In this document: in pieces, positions 9,599 to 18,976 of the stretch
How the letters are laid out: each line of letters opens with the position of its first letter
Numbering within the stretch: position 1 is the first letter of the stretch
Origin: Aquimonas sp002352135
GTDB lineage: Bacteria; Pseudomonadota; Gammaproteobacteria; Xanthomonadales; Xanthomonadaceae
Assembly (NCBI GenBank): GCA_035440755.1
Contig: DAORND010000006.1
Span: forward strand, 11,753-75,752
Reading direction: 5' to 3'
Length of the DNA: 64,000 nt
Notes under the pieces: model-generated
Seen by the model: only the letters and a program-made list of their open reading frames with translations
The model's database searches: none
Told to the model about the DNA's origin: nothing
Translations under genes and position numbers: made by a program

Positions 9599-9675
9599 TG
9601 GTCGGGGTAGAGGGATTCGAACCCCCGACCTTCTGCTCCCAAAGCAGACGCACTACCAAGCTGTGCTATACCCCG
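9599..9675 (-). tRNA. tRNA-Pro (anticodon TGG)
   Basis: 77 nt. Acceptor CGGGGTA pairs with TACCCCG, discriminator A, encoded CCA. The anticodon loop TTTGGGA gives TGG. It is the first gene of the Pro-Arg-His-Lys-Leu tRNA operon, which resembles the E. coli argX-hisR-leuT-proM set in another order. Confidence 0.96.
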
Positions 9676-9730
9676 ACAGGCTGGAAAGCTGTCGCCGGAC
9701 GACCTTGAAACGGGTCACGCGAGCTGCGGA

Positions 9731-9759
9731 ATGTTAGAGATTTGGCGACCTCGAGTCAA
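9731..9759 (-). promoter_or_regulatory. Sigma-70 promoter of the five-tRNA operon
   Basis: Minus strand TTGACT, exactly 17 bases, then TAACAT. The GC-rich stretch TCCGCAGCTCGCG follows as a discriminator, typical of stringently controlled stable-RNA promoters. It lies about 55 bases upstream of tRNA-Pro. Confidence 0.8.
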
Positions 9760-9787
9760 GAAACGAGGCGACGGTCCCGGGGCTACG

Positions 9788-10276
9788 CTATTGGTCAGCC
9801 TGCAGCACCGCCTCGAGCTCCTCTCGCGTCACAGGCCCCAGAAACTGCTTGGCGACGCGACCGTCGGGCGCGATCACGTGCGTCATTGGCAATCCGCGTG
9901 GCACCTCGAAAGCATCGGGCGGGGCATAGACATCCACGATGCTCACCGGATAGGTGACCGAATAGCGCTCAATGAACACCTTCATGTGGTCGACACTGAT
10001 TTCCTCAAACGCCAGCCCGATGACTTCCACATCGCTTCGATCCGCATCAAGCCGCGCGAACATCGGAATCTCTTCACGACACGGCGCACACCAGGTCGCC
10101 CAAAAGTTGACGACCACCCAGGTTCCACGTTGTTCCGAAAGATCAAACATCCCGCCCTGCACGGTCTCCACCCTCAGCGCAGGACGGACTTGAGCCGACT
10201 CGGCGGCCGTGACGGAACCACAGAACAACGCAAGGCATGCGCACACGCCCATCAACAGAAGTCTCGCAGGTATCAC
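9788..10276 (-). CDS. TlpA-like thioredoxin-fold disulfide reductase
   Basis: 162-residue exported thioredoxin-like protein. An N-terminal signal peptide (about 1-25, ending VTAA) is followed by a thioredoxin fold with the active-site WCAPC (Cys63 and Cys66) and the cis-proline run LPMTHVIAPDG. Such TlpA/ResA proteins reduce specific periplasmic disulfides, for example in cytochrome assembly; the actual partner is not shown here. The GTG start overlaps the upstream gene's TGA (GTGA), implying translational coupling to the BrkB-family gene. Confidence 0.88.
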   Translation of the reverse strand: MIPARLLLMGVCACLALFCGSVTAAESAQVRPALRVETVQGGMFDLSEQRGTWVVVNFWATWCAPCREEIPMFARLDADRSDVEVIGLAFEEISVDHMKVFIERYSVTYPVSIVDVYAPPDAFEVPRGLPMTHVIAPDGRVAKQFLGPVTREELEAVLQADQ

Positions 10277-11562
10277 TTCTCATCTCCGTCGGGATGGCTT
10301 GGTCGGTCGAAGAGCTTGCTGACTGGCACCGCCAAGGCCGGTCGCATGTCATCAGCCAGCGCGCGCAATATCTCGGCAATCTGCCTGCCGATGGCGTCCT
10401 GATGCAATGAGGCAGGCACAGGCTGCAGGGGAATGCGCAAGCCAGTGGGCTCGTACACATCGGCCAGCATCAGCGTATCCAGATCCCTGCTGAGTACCCA
10501 GGCACCGTTCTCCATGCGTTGCAGAATGGCCTGTCGCGCCATCGTCTCGATGGTCCACATCAGCAGATCGTCACTCAAGGTTGGCTCTGAAAGCCTGAGG
10601 TCGGCCGTATGGAGCCCGCGTCCGTGGCGCTGCGCTTCGGCAAATCGCGCCAGGACCCGCAGCAATGCAAACAGCTCGAAACCCTGAGGGAGGCGAGCAC
10701 CGGCCGGCTGATACCGGAATGAGGACAACGAGGCAGCGAGCGAGGCGCCAAGCAAGACCACCAGCCACGACAGGTACACCCACAACAGGAAAATCGGCAC
10801 CACAGCGAGCGCACCATAGATCTGCTCGTAGGAGGGAACTTCACGCAAATAGAAGGCAAATCCGGTCTTGGCCCACTCGAACAACAGCGTGGCCAGAATG
10901 CCTCCCGCCATGGCATTGGCACCGCCGACGCGCCGATTGGGAATAACCAGATAGGCCAACGAAAAGGCGGTCAGCTCCAGCAGCGTGGGCAGCCACTCCC
11001 AGACCACCCACTTAGATTGGTCCGCGTGTGCCTCGCTCAGAACCCCCAAATCCAACAGCGATGCCGAGACGGCCAAGCTGGCAACCAGCAAAATCGGCCC
11101 CAGCGTCAGCACCGTCCAATACATCAGCACCCTCGCAAGCATTGGTCTGGCCGTCGTGACGCGCCAGATTCGATTGAACGTATCCTCGATGCTCTTCATC
11201 AGCAGCAGAGCGATGATCAACAGACTGATGACACCTGCTGCGGTCAAACGCGAGGCGCTGAGCGCGGAATCACGCACCCAGGCTTCCACCGCACGGGCAG
11301 AAGCGGGAACGAAATTGGCGAACAGAAAGGTCGTCAGTTGTTCCGTCCAGGCCTCGAAAACCGGAAACGAGGACATGATCCCCAACACCGCGGCAGCCAG
11401 AGGAACCAGCGCAAAGACGGTCGTGTAAGCAAGTGCGCTGGCCGTTTCAAAACAACGGTCTTCAACAAATCGGTGCCAGAGGTAGCGCAGAAAATCCTGC
11501 AGCAGGGCACGGTCCGTAAGACGTGCCAGATTCGACGGCATCCGTGCCCACCAACCATTCAC
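10273..11562 (-). CDS. YihY/BrkB family inner membrane protein
   Basis: 429-residue protein with the BrkB (formerly 'RNase BN') domain over roughly residues 20-280: about six transmembrane segments, the conserved ASALAYTTVFALVPL entry helix and LLFEWAKTGFAFYLREVPSY. The C-terminal ~130 residues are soluble and resemble the winged-helix-like tail seen in longer members. Its function is not established. The GTG start at 11562 overlaps the coaE stop; an ATG at 11541 is an alternative. Confidence 0.87.
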   Translation of the reverse strand: MNGWWARMPSNLARLTDRALLQDFLRYLWHRFVEDRCFETASALAYTTVFALVPLAAAVLGIMSSFPVFEAWTEQLTTFLFANFVPASARAVEAWVRDSALSASRLTAAGVISLLIIALLLMKSIEDTFNRIWRVTTARPMLARVLMYWTVLTLGPILLVASLAVSASLLDLGVLSEAHADQSKWVVWEWLPTLLELTAFSLAYLVIPNRRVGGANAMAGGILATLLFEWAKTGFAFYLREVPSYEQIYGALAVVPIFLLWVYLSWLVVLLGASLAASLSSFRYQPAGARLPQGFELFALLRVLARFAEAQRHGRGLHTADLRLSEPTLSDDLLMWTIETMARQAILQRMENGAWVLSRDLDTLMLADVYEPTGLRIPLQPVPASLHQDAIGRQIAEILRALADDMRPALAVPVSKLFDRPSHPDGDEK

Positions 11563-12203
11563 AAGGAAGCACCACGCGCCGATGCATCACCCAGCAAACG
11601 TCGCGCGATCTCCAAATACCCCGCATGCAGATCCCTCACAGCATCATCCAGCATCGAGAGGTCGCCGGAGTTATCGATTACATCGTCGGCAATCGCAAGC
11701 CTCTGCGCTCTCTTTGCTTGCGCTTGGATCACCGCCTCGGCCTGTGACCCGTCAAGCGCATCACGTCGCATGATTCGTTCGCGCTGAACAGTTTCCGGGA
11801 CGTCAACCACCACCACGCGATCAACCCAATCATAGCGGTGAGACTCCGCAAGCAATGGGATGGCAAGCACGACATAAGGACCTGTTGCGGCACTCGCCCG
11901 TTGCTGCATGATGGACGCAATCAGTGGATGCAGGAGTGCTTCCAGCAATTGCTTTTTCGCTGGGTCGGCAAAGATCTCACTGCGCATCTTGCGGCGATCC
12001 AATTGACCATCCTCGGCGATGACTGCGCCTCCGAAGCGACGCTGGATCTCTGCCAAAGCCGGCTGCCCCGGTGCGACCAGCTCACGCGCAATCACATCGG
12101 CGTCAATTACTTCGATACCCAAAGATGCAAAACGCTGGGTCACCTCGGACTTTCCCGAGCCAATGCCACCTGTCACAGCAACGATGAAGGGCCCTGCGCG
12201 CAT
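11559..12203 (-). CDS. coaE: Dephospho-CoA kinase
   Basis: 214-residue P-loop kinase that phosphorylates the ribose 3'-OH of dephospho-CoA, the last step of coenzyme A synthesis. Walker A is GGIGSGKS near the N-terminus, followed by the family marks VIDADVIARELV and HPLI. The start at 12203 is chosen because GAGGTG sits just upstream; a GTG two codons earlier would overlap that site. The stop overlaps the start of the BrkB-family gene. No pilD/pilin genes lie next to it, unlike in many gammaproteobacteria. Confidence 0.94.
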   Translation of the reverse strand: MRAGPFIVAVTGGIGSGKSEVTQRFASLGIEVIDADVIARELVAPGQPALAEIQRRFGGAVIAEDGQLDRRKMRSEIFADPAKKQLLEALLHPLIASIMQQRASAATGPYVVLAIPLLAESHRYDWVDRVVVVDVPETVQRERIMRRDALDGSQAEAVIQAQAKRAQRLAIADDVIDNSGDLSMLDDAVRDLHAGYLEIARRLLGDASARGASL

Positions 12204-12273
12204 GCACACCTCGCTGAATGCCCGCGAAGTCTGTCACATACGCCTCGCCGATGCAGCCATCGCGGCTACGGAA

Positions 12274-12624
12274 TCAGCGCTTTAGAACGCTCACCGCCTG
12301 AACAAGCCAACCCAGAATCAGCAGACTGCCACCCACAGGGGCGAGCCGCGTTGGCCATTGCCAGAGCGCCGCACCAATCAGGCTTCCCGCAAACAGTGTC
12401 ACGCCGATCAGCAACACGAAGAGACCTGCTCGGCGCAGCTTCCCGGACGCCGTCTGGGCCAACAGAAACAACGCCAAAGCATGCGGAAGAAGGTAAGCCA
12501 CTGCCGTCTCGACCCAGATTTGCGGCTGCCCGCTCAGCCCGTGTGAGGCATACGCCCCCAGTGCCACGGCGGCGGCACAGTAGATGGCAGCGAGGGCCGC
12601 CACAGCGCGTTCAACAAGGGACAT
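12274..12624 (-). CDS. DUF423 family membrane protein
   Basis: 116-residue small integral membrane protein with four predicted transmembrane helices. The family hallmarks are visible: GAYASHGL after the first helix, then WVETAVAYLLPHALALFLL and LFAGSLIG. Its function is unknown. Start 12624 has GGAGC seven bases upstream and gives the usual N-terminus. It stands alone between coaE and the terminator of the downstream ABC-type operon. Confidence 0.85.
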   Translation of the reverse strand: MSLVERAVAALAAIYCAAAVALGAYASHGLSGQPQIWVETAVAYLLPHALALFLLAQTASGKLRRAGLFVLLIGVTLFAGSLIGAALWQWPTRLAPVGGSLLILGWLVQAVSVLKR

Positions 12625-12675
12625 TTCAACGCTCCAGTGCATTCGACGACACGCGCACACGCCTAGGCCTACGCC

Positions 12676-12706
12676 GAAAAAACGACGGGCCGGATCGGCC
12701 CGTCGT
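12676..12706 (-). terminator. Intrinsic terminator of the GldA/F/G-DUF4340 operon
   Basis: Minus strand: 11-bp perfect stem ACGACGGGCCG with its complement, a 3-nt loop, then TTTTTTC. It begins 7 bases after the DUF4340 gene stop. Confidence 0.9.
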
Positions 12707-12712
12707 CCCGTC

Positions 12713-13930
12713 TCATTCCTTCGGCTTCAAGTAGGCATCCAAGGACTTACGCAACTGCTCGGCCTTGAACACCGGAAGCTGGAATACCCGGCCCTGAAAC
12801 CTTGCTTGCAGTTTCCTCAGCTCTTCCTCGACAGGTTGACGTCGCGTCGTTGCATCCTGCTCCGGGTTGCTGAGCGCGAGGGGTTCGGATTCAACCTCAG
12901 CCGCCGGGGTCGCTTCTGCCTTTGCCGCATCACCTTCGGCAGGCGTGGCGACCTCTGTCTGTTTGGCAGCAAGACGGGCTTGATAGGCGTTGATCTCGCG
13001 CTCCTGCTCACCCTTGATCCACGCGTCCAACCGCGCGGCATCCAAGTTTGCCGCCCAAGCAGACCACACCTTGCCGTCCACGTCCCACAGGCGCGCCTGT
13101 ATCTGCAGACCTTCGCGCGTGGTGAGCGTCGCCATCGTCACTGACGACTCGTCCGTCATGGGATAGGCCGATGCCTCCGCCACATCGTCCAATCGCAGCC
13201 CACTGAACACGCCAGCGGTACTGTCGACAACCACCTCGCTCGCCAACTCACGTCCACGCGGCAACTCGACCAGCGTGAACTGAGCGACACCACCGGACGC
13301 TGCGGGCACGATTTCCATAGGCTTGACCTTGGGCAAGGCGATGCTCAAGTTCCCAATTCGCGCAGCCGCCACATCCACCAGATCGCGCTGCAACCAGTTG
13401 CTCAAGGCCGAGTCGACCGCGATGTTCTGGTCAATCAACCAGGTTTGATCTTCGCCCGTCTCGCGAACAAACGTCCCGCTGCCAGTGTTCGGGTTGCGGC
13501 CAAACAGGAGACTGATTTCCGGGCTCAGACCCTCTAGCACGACCTGCAGACTCTTCGCTCCGGGCTCGCTCACGTCCTCAACACCAAGCGCCGCGAACGA
13601 CTCCTTGCGTTGCGTCTTCGGCTCGATGCGCTGCGCATCCGCCAGCTTCAGCAGGAAACCTCTCAGCTTGTCGACGTCCGCCGGGTAGGACGCACGTTCC
13701 ACCACAGTCCAGCTCTCGCCCTCACGCTTGAGCGAAACCAGCGCCTTGCCGCCCGCGCCAATCACGCGCAAGCCCGACACGTCATTCAGTCTGGCACGCA
13801 GACCTTCCACCAGCGGGCCGGGCTGCACGGCTTCCTGGGCTGGTTTACGACTGTCGCCCAAGTAGATCGCCGCACCCAGCAGGACCACGCCGAGCACGCC
13901 TGTCCAGATGAGGTTTTTCGGATGAATCAT
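12713..13930 (-). CDS. DUF4340 domain protein, partner of a GldG-type ABC system
   Basis: 405-residue protein with one N-terminal membrane segment (about 5-22, NLIWTGVLGVVLLGAAIYL) and a periplasmic region in the DUF4340 family, including the SWTVVERASYPADVDKL and SLLFGRN-type runs. The C-terminal part is Ala/Glu-rich and probably helical. In other bacteria DUF4340 genes usually follow gldG-like genes, as here. Start 13930 has GGAGGTG upstream, and its ATG overlaps the stop of the preceding gene (ATGA). Exact role unknown. Confidence 0.82.
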   Translation of the reverse strand: MIHPKNLIWTGVLGVVLLGAAIYLGDSRKPAQEAVQPGPLVEGLRARLNDVSGLRVIGAGGKALVSLKREGESWTVVERASYPADVDKLRGFLLKLADAQRIEPKTQRKESFAALGVEDVSEPGAKSLQVVLEGLSPEISLLFGRNPNTGSGTFVRETGEDQTWLIDQNIAVDSALSNWLQRDLVDVAAARIGNLSIALPKVKPMEIVPAASGGVAQFTLVELPRGRELASEVVVDSTAGVFSGLRLDDVAEASAYPMTDESSVTMATLTTREGLQIQARLWDVDGKVWSAWAANLDAARLDAWIKGEQEREINAYQARLAAKQTEVATPAEGDAAKAEATPAAEVESEPLALSNPEQDATTRRQPVEEELRKLQARFQGRVFQLPVFKAEQLRKSLDAYLKPKE

Positions 13931-15789
13931 GCGGCACCTCCACGACGACGGCGTGCCCGCGACCAACCAAAGCCCAAGGCCAACACGGTCAGCAGAATCG
14001 GCACACCAGCAATGTTGATGAATTTGAGTTTGTTACCCAGGCTGCGGATGTCGCTGTCGAGATCATGTCTGACTTCACGCAGCTCTTTGCGAATACGCAG
14101 CTTCTCGGCCTGGAAGCGCTCGATGGCGTCCTGTTGCTCAGGACTCAGCAACATGGCGTTGCCTTCCGTCTTCTGCGCCTGCAACTCGGTCAACTGACGC
14201 TCGGTCTCATCCAACTGCGACTGCAGCTCCTGCTCCTTGGCGCGGAAGCGGTCGTCCGCCTGCCGTTTGAGGGCTTCGACCGTGGTGAACGGCCGTGAGG
14301 ACGAGCCACGCGCACGGATCTGGATGAGATCGCTGCTACCCACCATGTTGTCCGCTGCGTTGATGACGAAATCGCCGTTGTTGGCAAAGGCATTCATCAC
14401 CCGCTGACCAAAGAACGACTGCACCTGGACCCAGAGACGATCGGTCAAGAGATCGGTGTCGGCAACCACGACAATGCTGGCTGGGACCTCACTTTCTGTG
14501 AGATGCCCCTCACCCGAGCGTTGCGGAAACGCCGTCTTCAGCGAACCACTCAAGCGCCCCGCCAACACATAGCGATCACCAGTGGCGTTGAAATCGGCAA
14601 ACAGCTCACGTGGGTCAGCGACAAAACGAACCCGCTCGGTCGGGATCGTCGCCGCATTGCCGGACGACTGCGCCAAGGCTTCCAACTGCAGGGGGCTGTC
14701 CTCCGCCAGACTGATGAATCCTGCGGTAGCGAGATTCAACGACTTCAACTGCGCGGAAATGATGTCCTGTTGATTCAGGTCCTCAGAAGAAAGGCCCAGG
14801 ATGGCGAGATGTCGTTGCGGCGCCGAACCCGGCTGAGCCTGAATCTGCAGCGCGTTTTCGGCATCCAGGACAACTTTCGCCGGATCAAACTGCACGCCCC
14901 ATACCTTGAACAGGGTCTCCAAGTTTGAAGACTTGTCGGCGAACATGGCCGACATCGGGTCATTGCCTGCGCCCTGCTGTTCGGATTCCGCGTTCGGGTC
15001 AACAAACACCAGCAGCCGTCCACCGCGCAGAACGAACTGATCGATGGCGTACAGAGTGTCTTCCGATAGTTGCTTGGGATGAATCAGCGCCAGCAATTGC
15101 ACATCCTCCGCAATCTGGCTGACGTTGCTTTCCAGCGCGCGGACCGTGAACAGTTTGCCCAGCTCTTCGTTGATTACCCAGCCTTGGGTCATCTGCCCGC
15201 TGGCGGGGTCAACGCCGGCCTTGATGTTCAAAGCACTGATCACCGCCATCACCGGGCGCTCCGGTTCGGCCAGGCTGCTGATCAGCTTGGCGATGTCGTA
15301 TTCAAGGAAGGTTTCCTTGTCTGGCTGAAAGAATGGGATGGCGGCCTGACCATCCAGTGCATTGCTGCCAGCCAAGCCAAAGAACAAGGTCTCGCCGCTC
15401 GCGCCAAGCGGTACCGCCTGCAAACCGGCTGCGGTGGCGCGATCTTCATCCTCGGAGAAGGGTTGCGGATCCACGACCTCCAAACTCAGTTTGCCCGCTG
15501 ACACCGCCACCATTTCTTCCAGCATCTCGCGGACCCGATTGGCATAGGTGCGCAGAGCCGGATAGTCCTTGGCGGCCGACTCGGAGAAATACATCCGCAG
15601 ACGCACCGGCTCGTCGATCTTGCCGATCAAACTGCGCGTGCCATCGGACAGCGTGTACAGCCTGTCCTGCGTCAAATCCAGTCGCCAACCACGAAACAGC
15701 AGGCTGCTCAACATCAGCAGGGCAATGAACATTGCCGCCAGCACGAACAAGGTCGAACCGGTCAGCGCACGTCGATTCATCAATGACAT
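13927..15789 (-). CDS. GldG-like ABC transporter-associated substrate-binding/membrane protein
   Basis: 620-residue protein with a membrane helix near the N-terminus (about 15-32) and one at the extreme C-terminus (ILLTVLALGFGW) before a basic tail. Between them lies the GldG/ABC_transp_aux ectodomain (YTLSDGTRSLIGKIDEPVRL... and LDQFVLRGGRLLVFVDP), and then a coiled coil at about 525-590 (RAKEQELQSQLDETERQLTE). GldG is named for Flavobacterium gliding, but homologues occur widely in non-gliding bacteria, so gliding should not be inferred. The transported substrate is unknown. Confidence 0.85.
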   Translation of the reverse strand: MSLMNRRALTGSTLFVLAAMFIALLMLSSLLFRGWRLDLTQDRLYTLSDGTRSLIGKIDEPVRLRMYFSESAAKDYPALRTYANRVREMLEEMVAVSAGKLSLEVVDPQPFSEDEDRATAAGLQAVPLGASGETLFFGLAGSNALDGQAAIPFFQPDKETFLEYDIAKLISSLAEPERPVMAVISALNIKAGVDPASGQMTQGWVINEELGKLFTVRALESNVSQIAEDVQLLALIHPKQLSEDTLYAIDQFVLRGGRLLVFVDPNAESEQQGAGNDPMSAMFADKSSNLETLFKVWGVQFDPAKVVLDAENALQIQAQPGSAPQRHLAILGLSSEDLNQQDIISAQLKSLNLATAGFISLAEDSPLQLEALAQSSGNAATIPTERVRFVADPRELFADFNATGDRYVLAGRLSGSLKTAFPQRSGEGHLTESEVPASIVVVADTDLLTDRLWVQVQSFFGQRVMNAFANNGDFVINAADNMVGSSDLIQIRARGSSSRPFTTVEALKRQADDRFRAKEQELQSQLDETERQLTELQAQKTEGNAMLLSPEQQDAIERFQAEKLRIRKELREVRHDLDSDIRSLGNKLKFINIAGVPILLTVLALGFGWSRARRRRGGAA

Positions 15790-15801
15790 GTCGGTCTCCT
15801 G

Positions 15802-16536
15802 TCAGTCTGCTTTCTTGAGGTCGATCACCACCGCGCTGGCCATCAACCAGAACACGATGCTGAGAAGGAAGAACAGGATGTCGCGCACGTCCAATACACC
15901 CTTCGAAATCGCACTGAAATGCGTCATGAAACTCAGACCAGCAACGGCGTCGACCAGCACTTCGGGCAGAAACGCGCGTGCGAAGTCCAGTACCAGTGGG
16001 AACCCGGCAAGCAACAGCAGGAAGCACACGACAACGGTGAGAATGAAAGCCACGACCTGATTGCGCGATGCCGCTGACAGACAGGCACCGACAGCAAGGA
16101 ACCCGCCCGCCATCAGAAAGCTGCCGACATAGCTCGCCAGAATGACGCCGTTGTCCGGGCTACCGAGATAGTTGACGCTGATCCACACCGGAAACGTCAG
16201 CAGCAATGCAATGCCCACGAACAACCACGCCGCCAGGAACTTGCCAAGCACGGCCTGGCCCATGCTCACCGGCAAGGTCAGCAGCAATTCGATGGATCCG
16301 GTCTTGCGCTCTTCACTCCATAGACGCATCGACACCGCAGGCACCAGAAACAGATACAGCCATGGATGGAAGGCAAAGAACGGCTGCAGGTCAGCCTCAC
16401 CACGTTCGTACAGGCCGCCCATATAGAACGTCAGCGCACCCGCCAGCGCCAGAAAAATCACAATGAACACGTAGGCCACCGGGGTGGCGAAATAGCTCGC
16501 CAACTCGCGGCGAGCAATGGCTTGCACCGGACTCAT
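15802..16536 (-). CDS. GldF-like ABC transporter permease
   Basis: 244-residue ABC-2 type integral membrane permease with six predicted helices (for example TPVAYVFIVIFLALAGALTF and VVAFILTVVVCFLLLLAG) and the EERKTGSIELLLTLPVS motif common to ABC-2/NosY-type permeases. Its ATG overlaps the stop of the ATPase gene (ATGA), and the GldG-like gene follows after 12 bases. The three therefore make one translationally linked transporter. Confidence 0.88.
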   Translation of the reverse strand: MSPVQAIARRELASYFATPVAYVFIVIFLALAGALTFYMGGLYERGEADLQPFFAFHPWLYLFLVPAVSMRLWSEERKTGSIELLLTLPVSMGQAVLGKFLAAWLFVGIALLLTFPVWISVNYLGSPDNGVILASYVGSFLMAGGFLAVGACLSAASRNQVVAFILTVVVCFLLLLAGFPLVLDFARAFLPEVLVDAVAGLSFMTHFSAISKGVLDVRDILFFLLSIVFWLMASAVVIDLKKAD

Positions 16537-17465
16537 GCCTTCACCTCCTGCGCCATCGTGATCTGCCGGAACACTTCATCGAGACGACCACGCTCCAACT
16601 GGATTTCGCTCACCACCACTTGCTGATCGCGAACGAAACTATTGATGCGCTCCCAGATGCTTTGCCCGCCGCGCGGGAAGGCCGTAATGCGGCCGTCCTG
16701 GGGGTCGATTTCAACGCTGGCAACACCTTCCACACGCGCCAGACCCTCTTTGACCGCGACCGCATTCGGCGCGCTCATCGACACCGCACCGTGATAGCGC
16801 GAACGCGCCTCCAGTTCGGCGGGTGTCGCGTCGGCAAGTACTCGGCCGCGGGCGATGATTACCGCGCGCTGACAGACCGCATGAACCTCTTCCAGAATGT
16901 GCGTGGAGATCAGGATGATCTTGTCGCGTGCCATCGACTGGATCAGCGATCGCACCTCATGTTTCTGGTTGGGATCAAGGCCGTCTGTAGGCTCGTCGAG
17001 AATCAGCACGGGCGGATCATGCAGAATAGCCTGCGCCAAGCCGACACGACGCTTGAATCCCTTGGAGAGGGTTTCGATCGGCTGCTCCAGCACACGTTGC
17101 AGACCAAGGCGTCCGATTACTTCATCCATGCGCACACGGGTTTGCGCTTCACCCATGCCGCGCACATCGGCGACAAAGCGCAGAAATCCGCGCACTGTCA
17201 TTTCGCCATAACTCGGTGCGCCCTCAGGCAGATAGCCGAGGACACGCTTGGCTTCAATGGCCTGTTCCTGCACATCAAACCCGCAGACCTTGGCGGTTCC
17301 TGCGCTGGGGCTCAGAAAGCCCGCAATCATCTTCATGGTGGTGGATTTGCCCGCGCCGTTGGGCCCCAGGAAGCCGAGCACCTCGCCCGGCTTGACACTG
17401 AAACTGACGCCATCGACGGCGGTGAAATCACCGTAGCGTTTAACTAATTGTTGCGCTTCAATCAT
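16533..17465 (-). CDS. GldA-like ABC transporter ATP-binding protein
   Basis: 310-residue nucleotide-binding subunit. Walker A GPNGAGKST, the signature LSKGFKRRVGLAQA, Walker B LILDEPTDGLDPNQ and the H-loop STHILEEV are all present. The C-terminal ~90 residues are the regulatory extension typical of the drug/export DRA-type ATPases. Start 17465 is preferred because it puts the domain start (MIEAQQLVKRYG) at the N-terminus; an in-frame codon at 17531 lacks this. First gene of a four-gene operon with the permease, GldG-like and DUF4340 genes. Confidence 0.9.
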   Translation of the reverse strand: MIEAQQLVKRYGDFTAVDGVSFSVKPGEVLGFLGPNGAGKSTTMKMIAGFLSPSAGTAKVCGFDVQEQAIEAKRVLGYLPEGAPSYGEMTVRGFLRFVADVRGMGEAQTRVRMDEVIGRLGLQRVLEQPIETLSKGFKRRVGLAQAILHDPPVLILDEPTDGLDPNQKHEVRSLIQSMARDKIILISTHILEEVHAVCQRAVIIARGRVLADATPAELEARSRYHGAVSMSAPNAVAVKEGLARVEGVASVEIDPQDGRITAFPRGGQSIWERINSFVRDQQVVVSEIQLERGRLDEVFRQITMAQEVKA

Positions 17466-17639
17466 GGAATTGACCTGAAATCTCTGGTTGATCGGAAGCA
17501 TCCATCCGCCCCATCGCCATCGCTGAAACACCGGCGGGACCCTGGCGGCACCAGGACCATCCGCAGGTGCTCACGGTCGCAAATCGAGCGACCAGCGAAT
17601 ACCGTGTCACGCGGAAAAAGTTCCCTTGACGATGGGCAG

Positions 17640-17668
17640 AAAAAAAGCGCGACGGTCACCCGTCGCGC
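17640..17668 (-). terminator. Intrinsic terminator after the SRPBCC gene
   Basis: Minus strand: GCGCGACGG, 4-nt loop, CCGTCGCGC, then seven Ts. It begins about 20 bases past the stop of the SRPBCC/GyrI-like gene and separates it from the ABC operon. Confidence 0.9.
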
Positions 17669-17690
17669 CTCGTTCGTCCGTTGGCACAGA

Positions 17691-18803
17691 TCACTTGATC
17701 GGCCAGTACACCTCGAACTCGGTCTGGTCGACAGACACGTTCAGCTCGTTAAGGTATTCCTCGAAAGCGCGGTCATGTACTGGCTTGCCATGCGTCGCTG
17801 CATAGGCTCGCACCATATCCCGGATCAAGGGCAACGATGCCGGATGTCCCGCATAGTGGGCTTTCAATGCCTTGCCTGTGTAGGCCACGCCCTGCAGCAC
17901 CTTCTCCGGCAACCGCAGGCCTTCAAGCGGTGCCAACGTTTGCGCCAAGGACTCAGTCACTGGGGCTTGGGTCGCCCCTTCCGATGCAGGCTGTTCATCG
18001 GTGGTAGCCGCCTCGGCACTCGGGCGCCGCACGGGGATTGCCACGTCAAATTCATACTTCTTGTCGGCGAAGTTGGTGGTGATCAGACGAACCGGACCTG
18101 CTGGTTCCAGACCGTTGGCGGCAATCGCCGCTCTCACCTGTTTGATGCCGGCATCCAATCCTTCTTCGACGGCGGTGATGTTGCGATCAGCGGTCGTCGT
18201 CACATAAAGCATGTGCTGCGCCGGAAGATTGACCTCCTCAATGACCAAACTGCTGTAGTCATGATTCGGGATAGTCGAGAGCAGGCCGGTCAGGTTCGCC
18301 AAGCCGAGCTTCAGGTCGTCGCCAACGGTGCGACTGACATACAGACCCGCGTAACGCCCAAAGAGGTTCCACCCGTAGTCGACGTCATATTCCCAGTTGA
18401 TGTCGACCGTCTTGCCACGCTCATCCAGCGTGAAAATGCTGGTCTTGTTGGTGCCGTACGCCGCGTTCTCGATCGCGAATTCGATGCTCGAATCCTCGAT
18501 GGAATCCGTGATCGTCAGCGTCCCGTTGCCAATTTTCTTGTTGGCGCTTTCAAATCGCAGAATGGCACCAACACCACGATCTGCGCCTTCCAATGTGTAC
18601 TTGATCGCGGGATCGTGCATGCGCAGCGGATGCCACTCGGCAAAACGCTGGAAGCCGTTGAGCAAGTCATACACGAGGCGCACCGGGCGATTTGTCTCGA
18701 CGCTATGGCGGACGTTGCGATGGTCCGGCAACGCCACACCCACGATCACAAACAGAACGGCCACCAGCAGCAGCGCGATGACAAATTCAATAAAACGGGT
18801 CAT
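17691..18803 (-). CDS. Membrane-anchored SRPBCC domain protein with GyrI-like C-terminal region
   Basis: 370-residue protein. An N-terminal membrane helix (about 4-26, IEFVIALLLVAVLFVIVGVA) precedes an SRPBCC/polyketide-cyclase-like fold (about 35-180). A region at about 185-285 resembles GyrI-like ligand-binding domains (EVNLPAQHMLYVTTTADRNI, then FDVAIPVRR). Both folds bind small hydrophobic ligands, so ligand sensing or binding is a fair guess, but no substrate can be named. Start 18803 has GGAG upstream and places the helix at the N-terminus. It is a single-gene unit with its own terminator. Confidence 0.75.
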   Translation of the reverse strand: MTRFIEFVIALLLVAVLFVIVGVALPDHRNVRHSVETNRPVRLVYDLLNGFQRFAEWHPLRMHDPAIKYTLEGADRGVGAILRFESANKKIGNGTLTITDSIEDSSIEFAIENAAYGTNKTSIFTLDERGKTVDINWEYDVDYGWNLFGRYAGLYVSRTVGDDLKLGLANLTGLLSTIPNHDYSSLVIEEVNLPAQHMLYVTTTADRNITAVEEGLDAGIKQVRAAIAANGLEPAGPVRLITTNFADKKYEFDVAIPVRRPSAEAATTDEQPASEGATQAPVTESLAQTLAPLEGLRLPEKVLQGVAYTGKALKAHYAGHPASLPLIRDMVRAYAATHGKPVHDRAFEEYLNELNVSVDQTEFEVYWPIK

Positions 18804-18976
18804 TCGAAGTCTCCGAAATTGGCACCGCGCCCGAGCTCCACAGATTGTGGGCACCCCTCTAAGGACACGGGGCGGCAAGGATAGCCTGAACCGCGCCTTG
18901 CAGCCAGCGCCCAATCGACCAGCTGGATTCGGAACGGCCGACCTGGGTCAACAGGCTGCGGCAGACCGTTCTTGCT

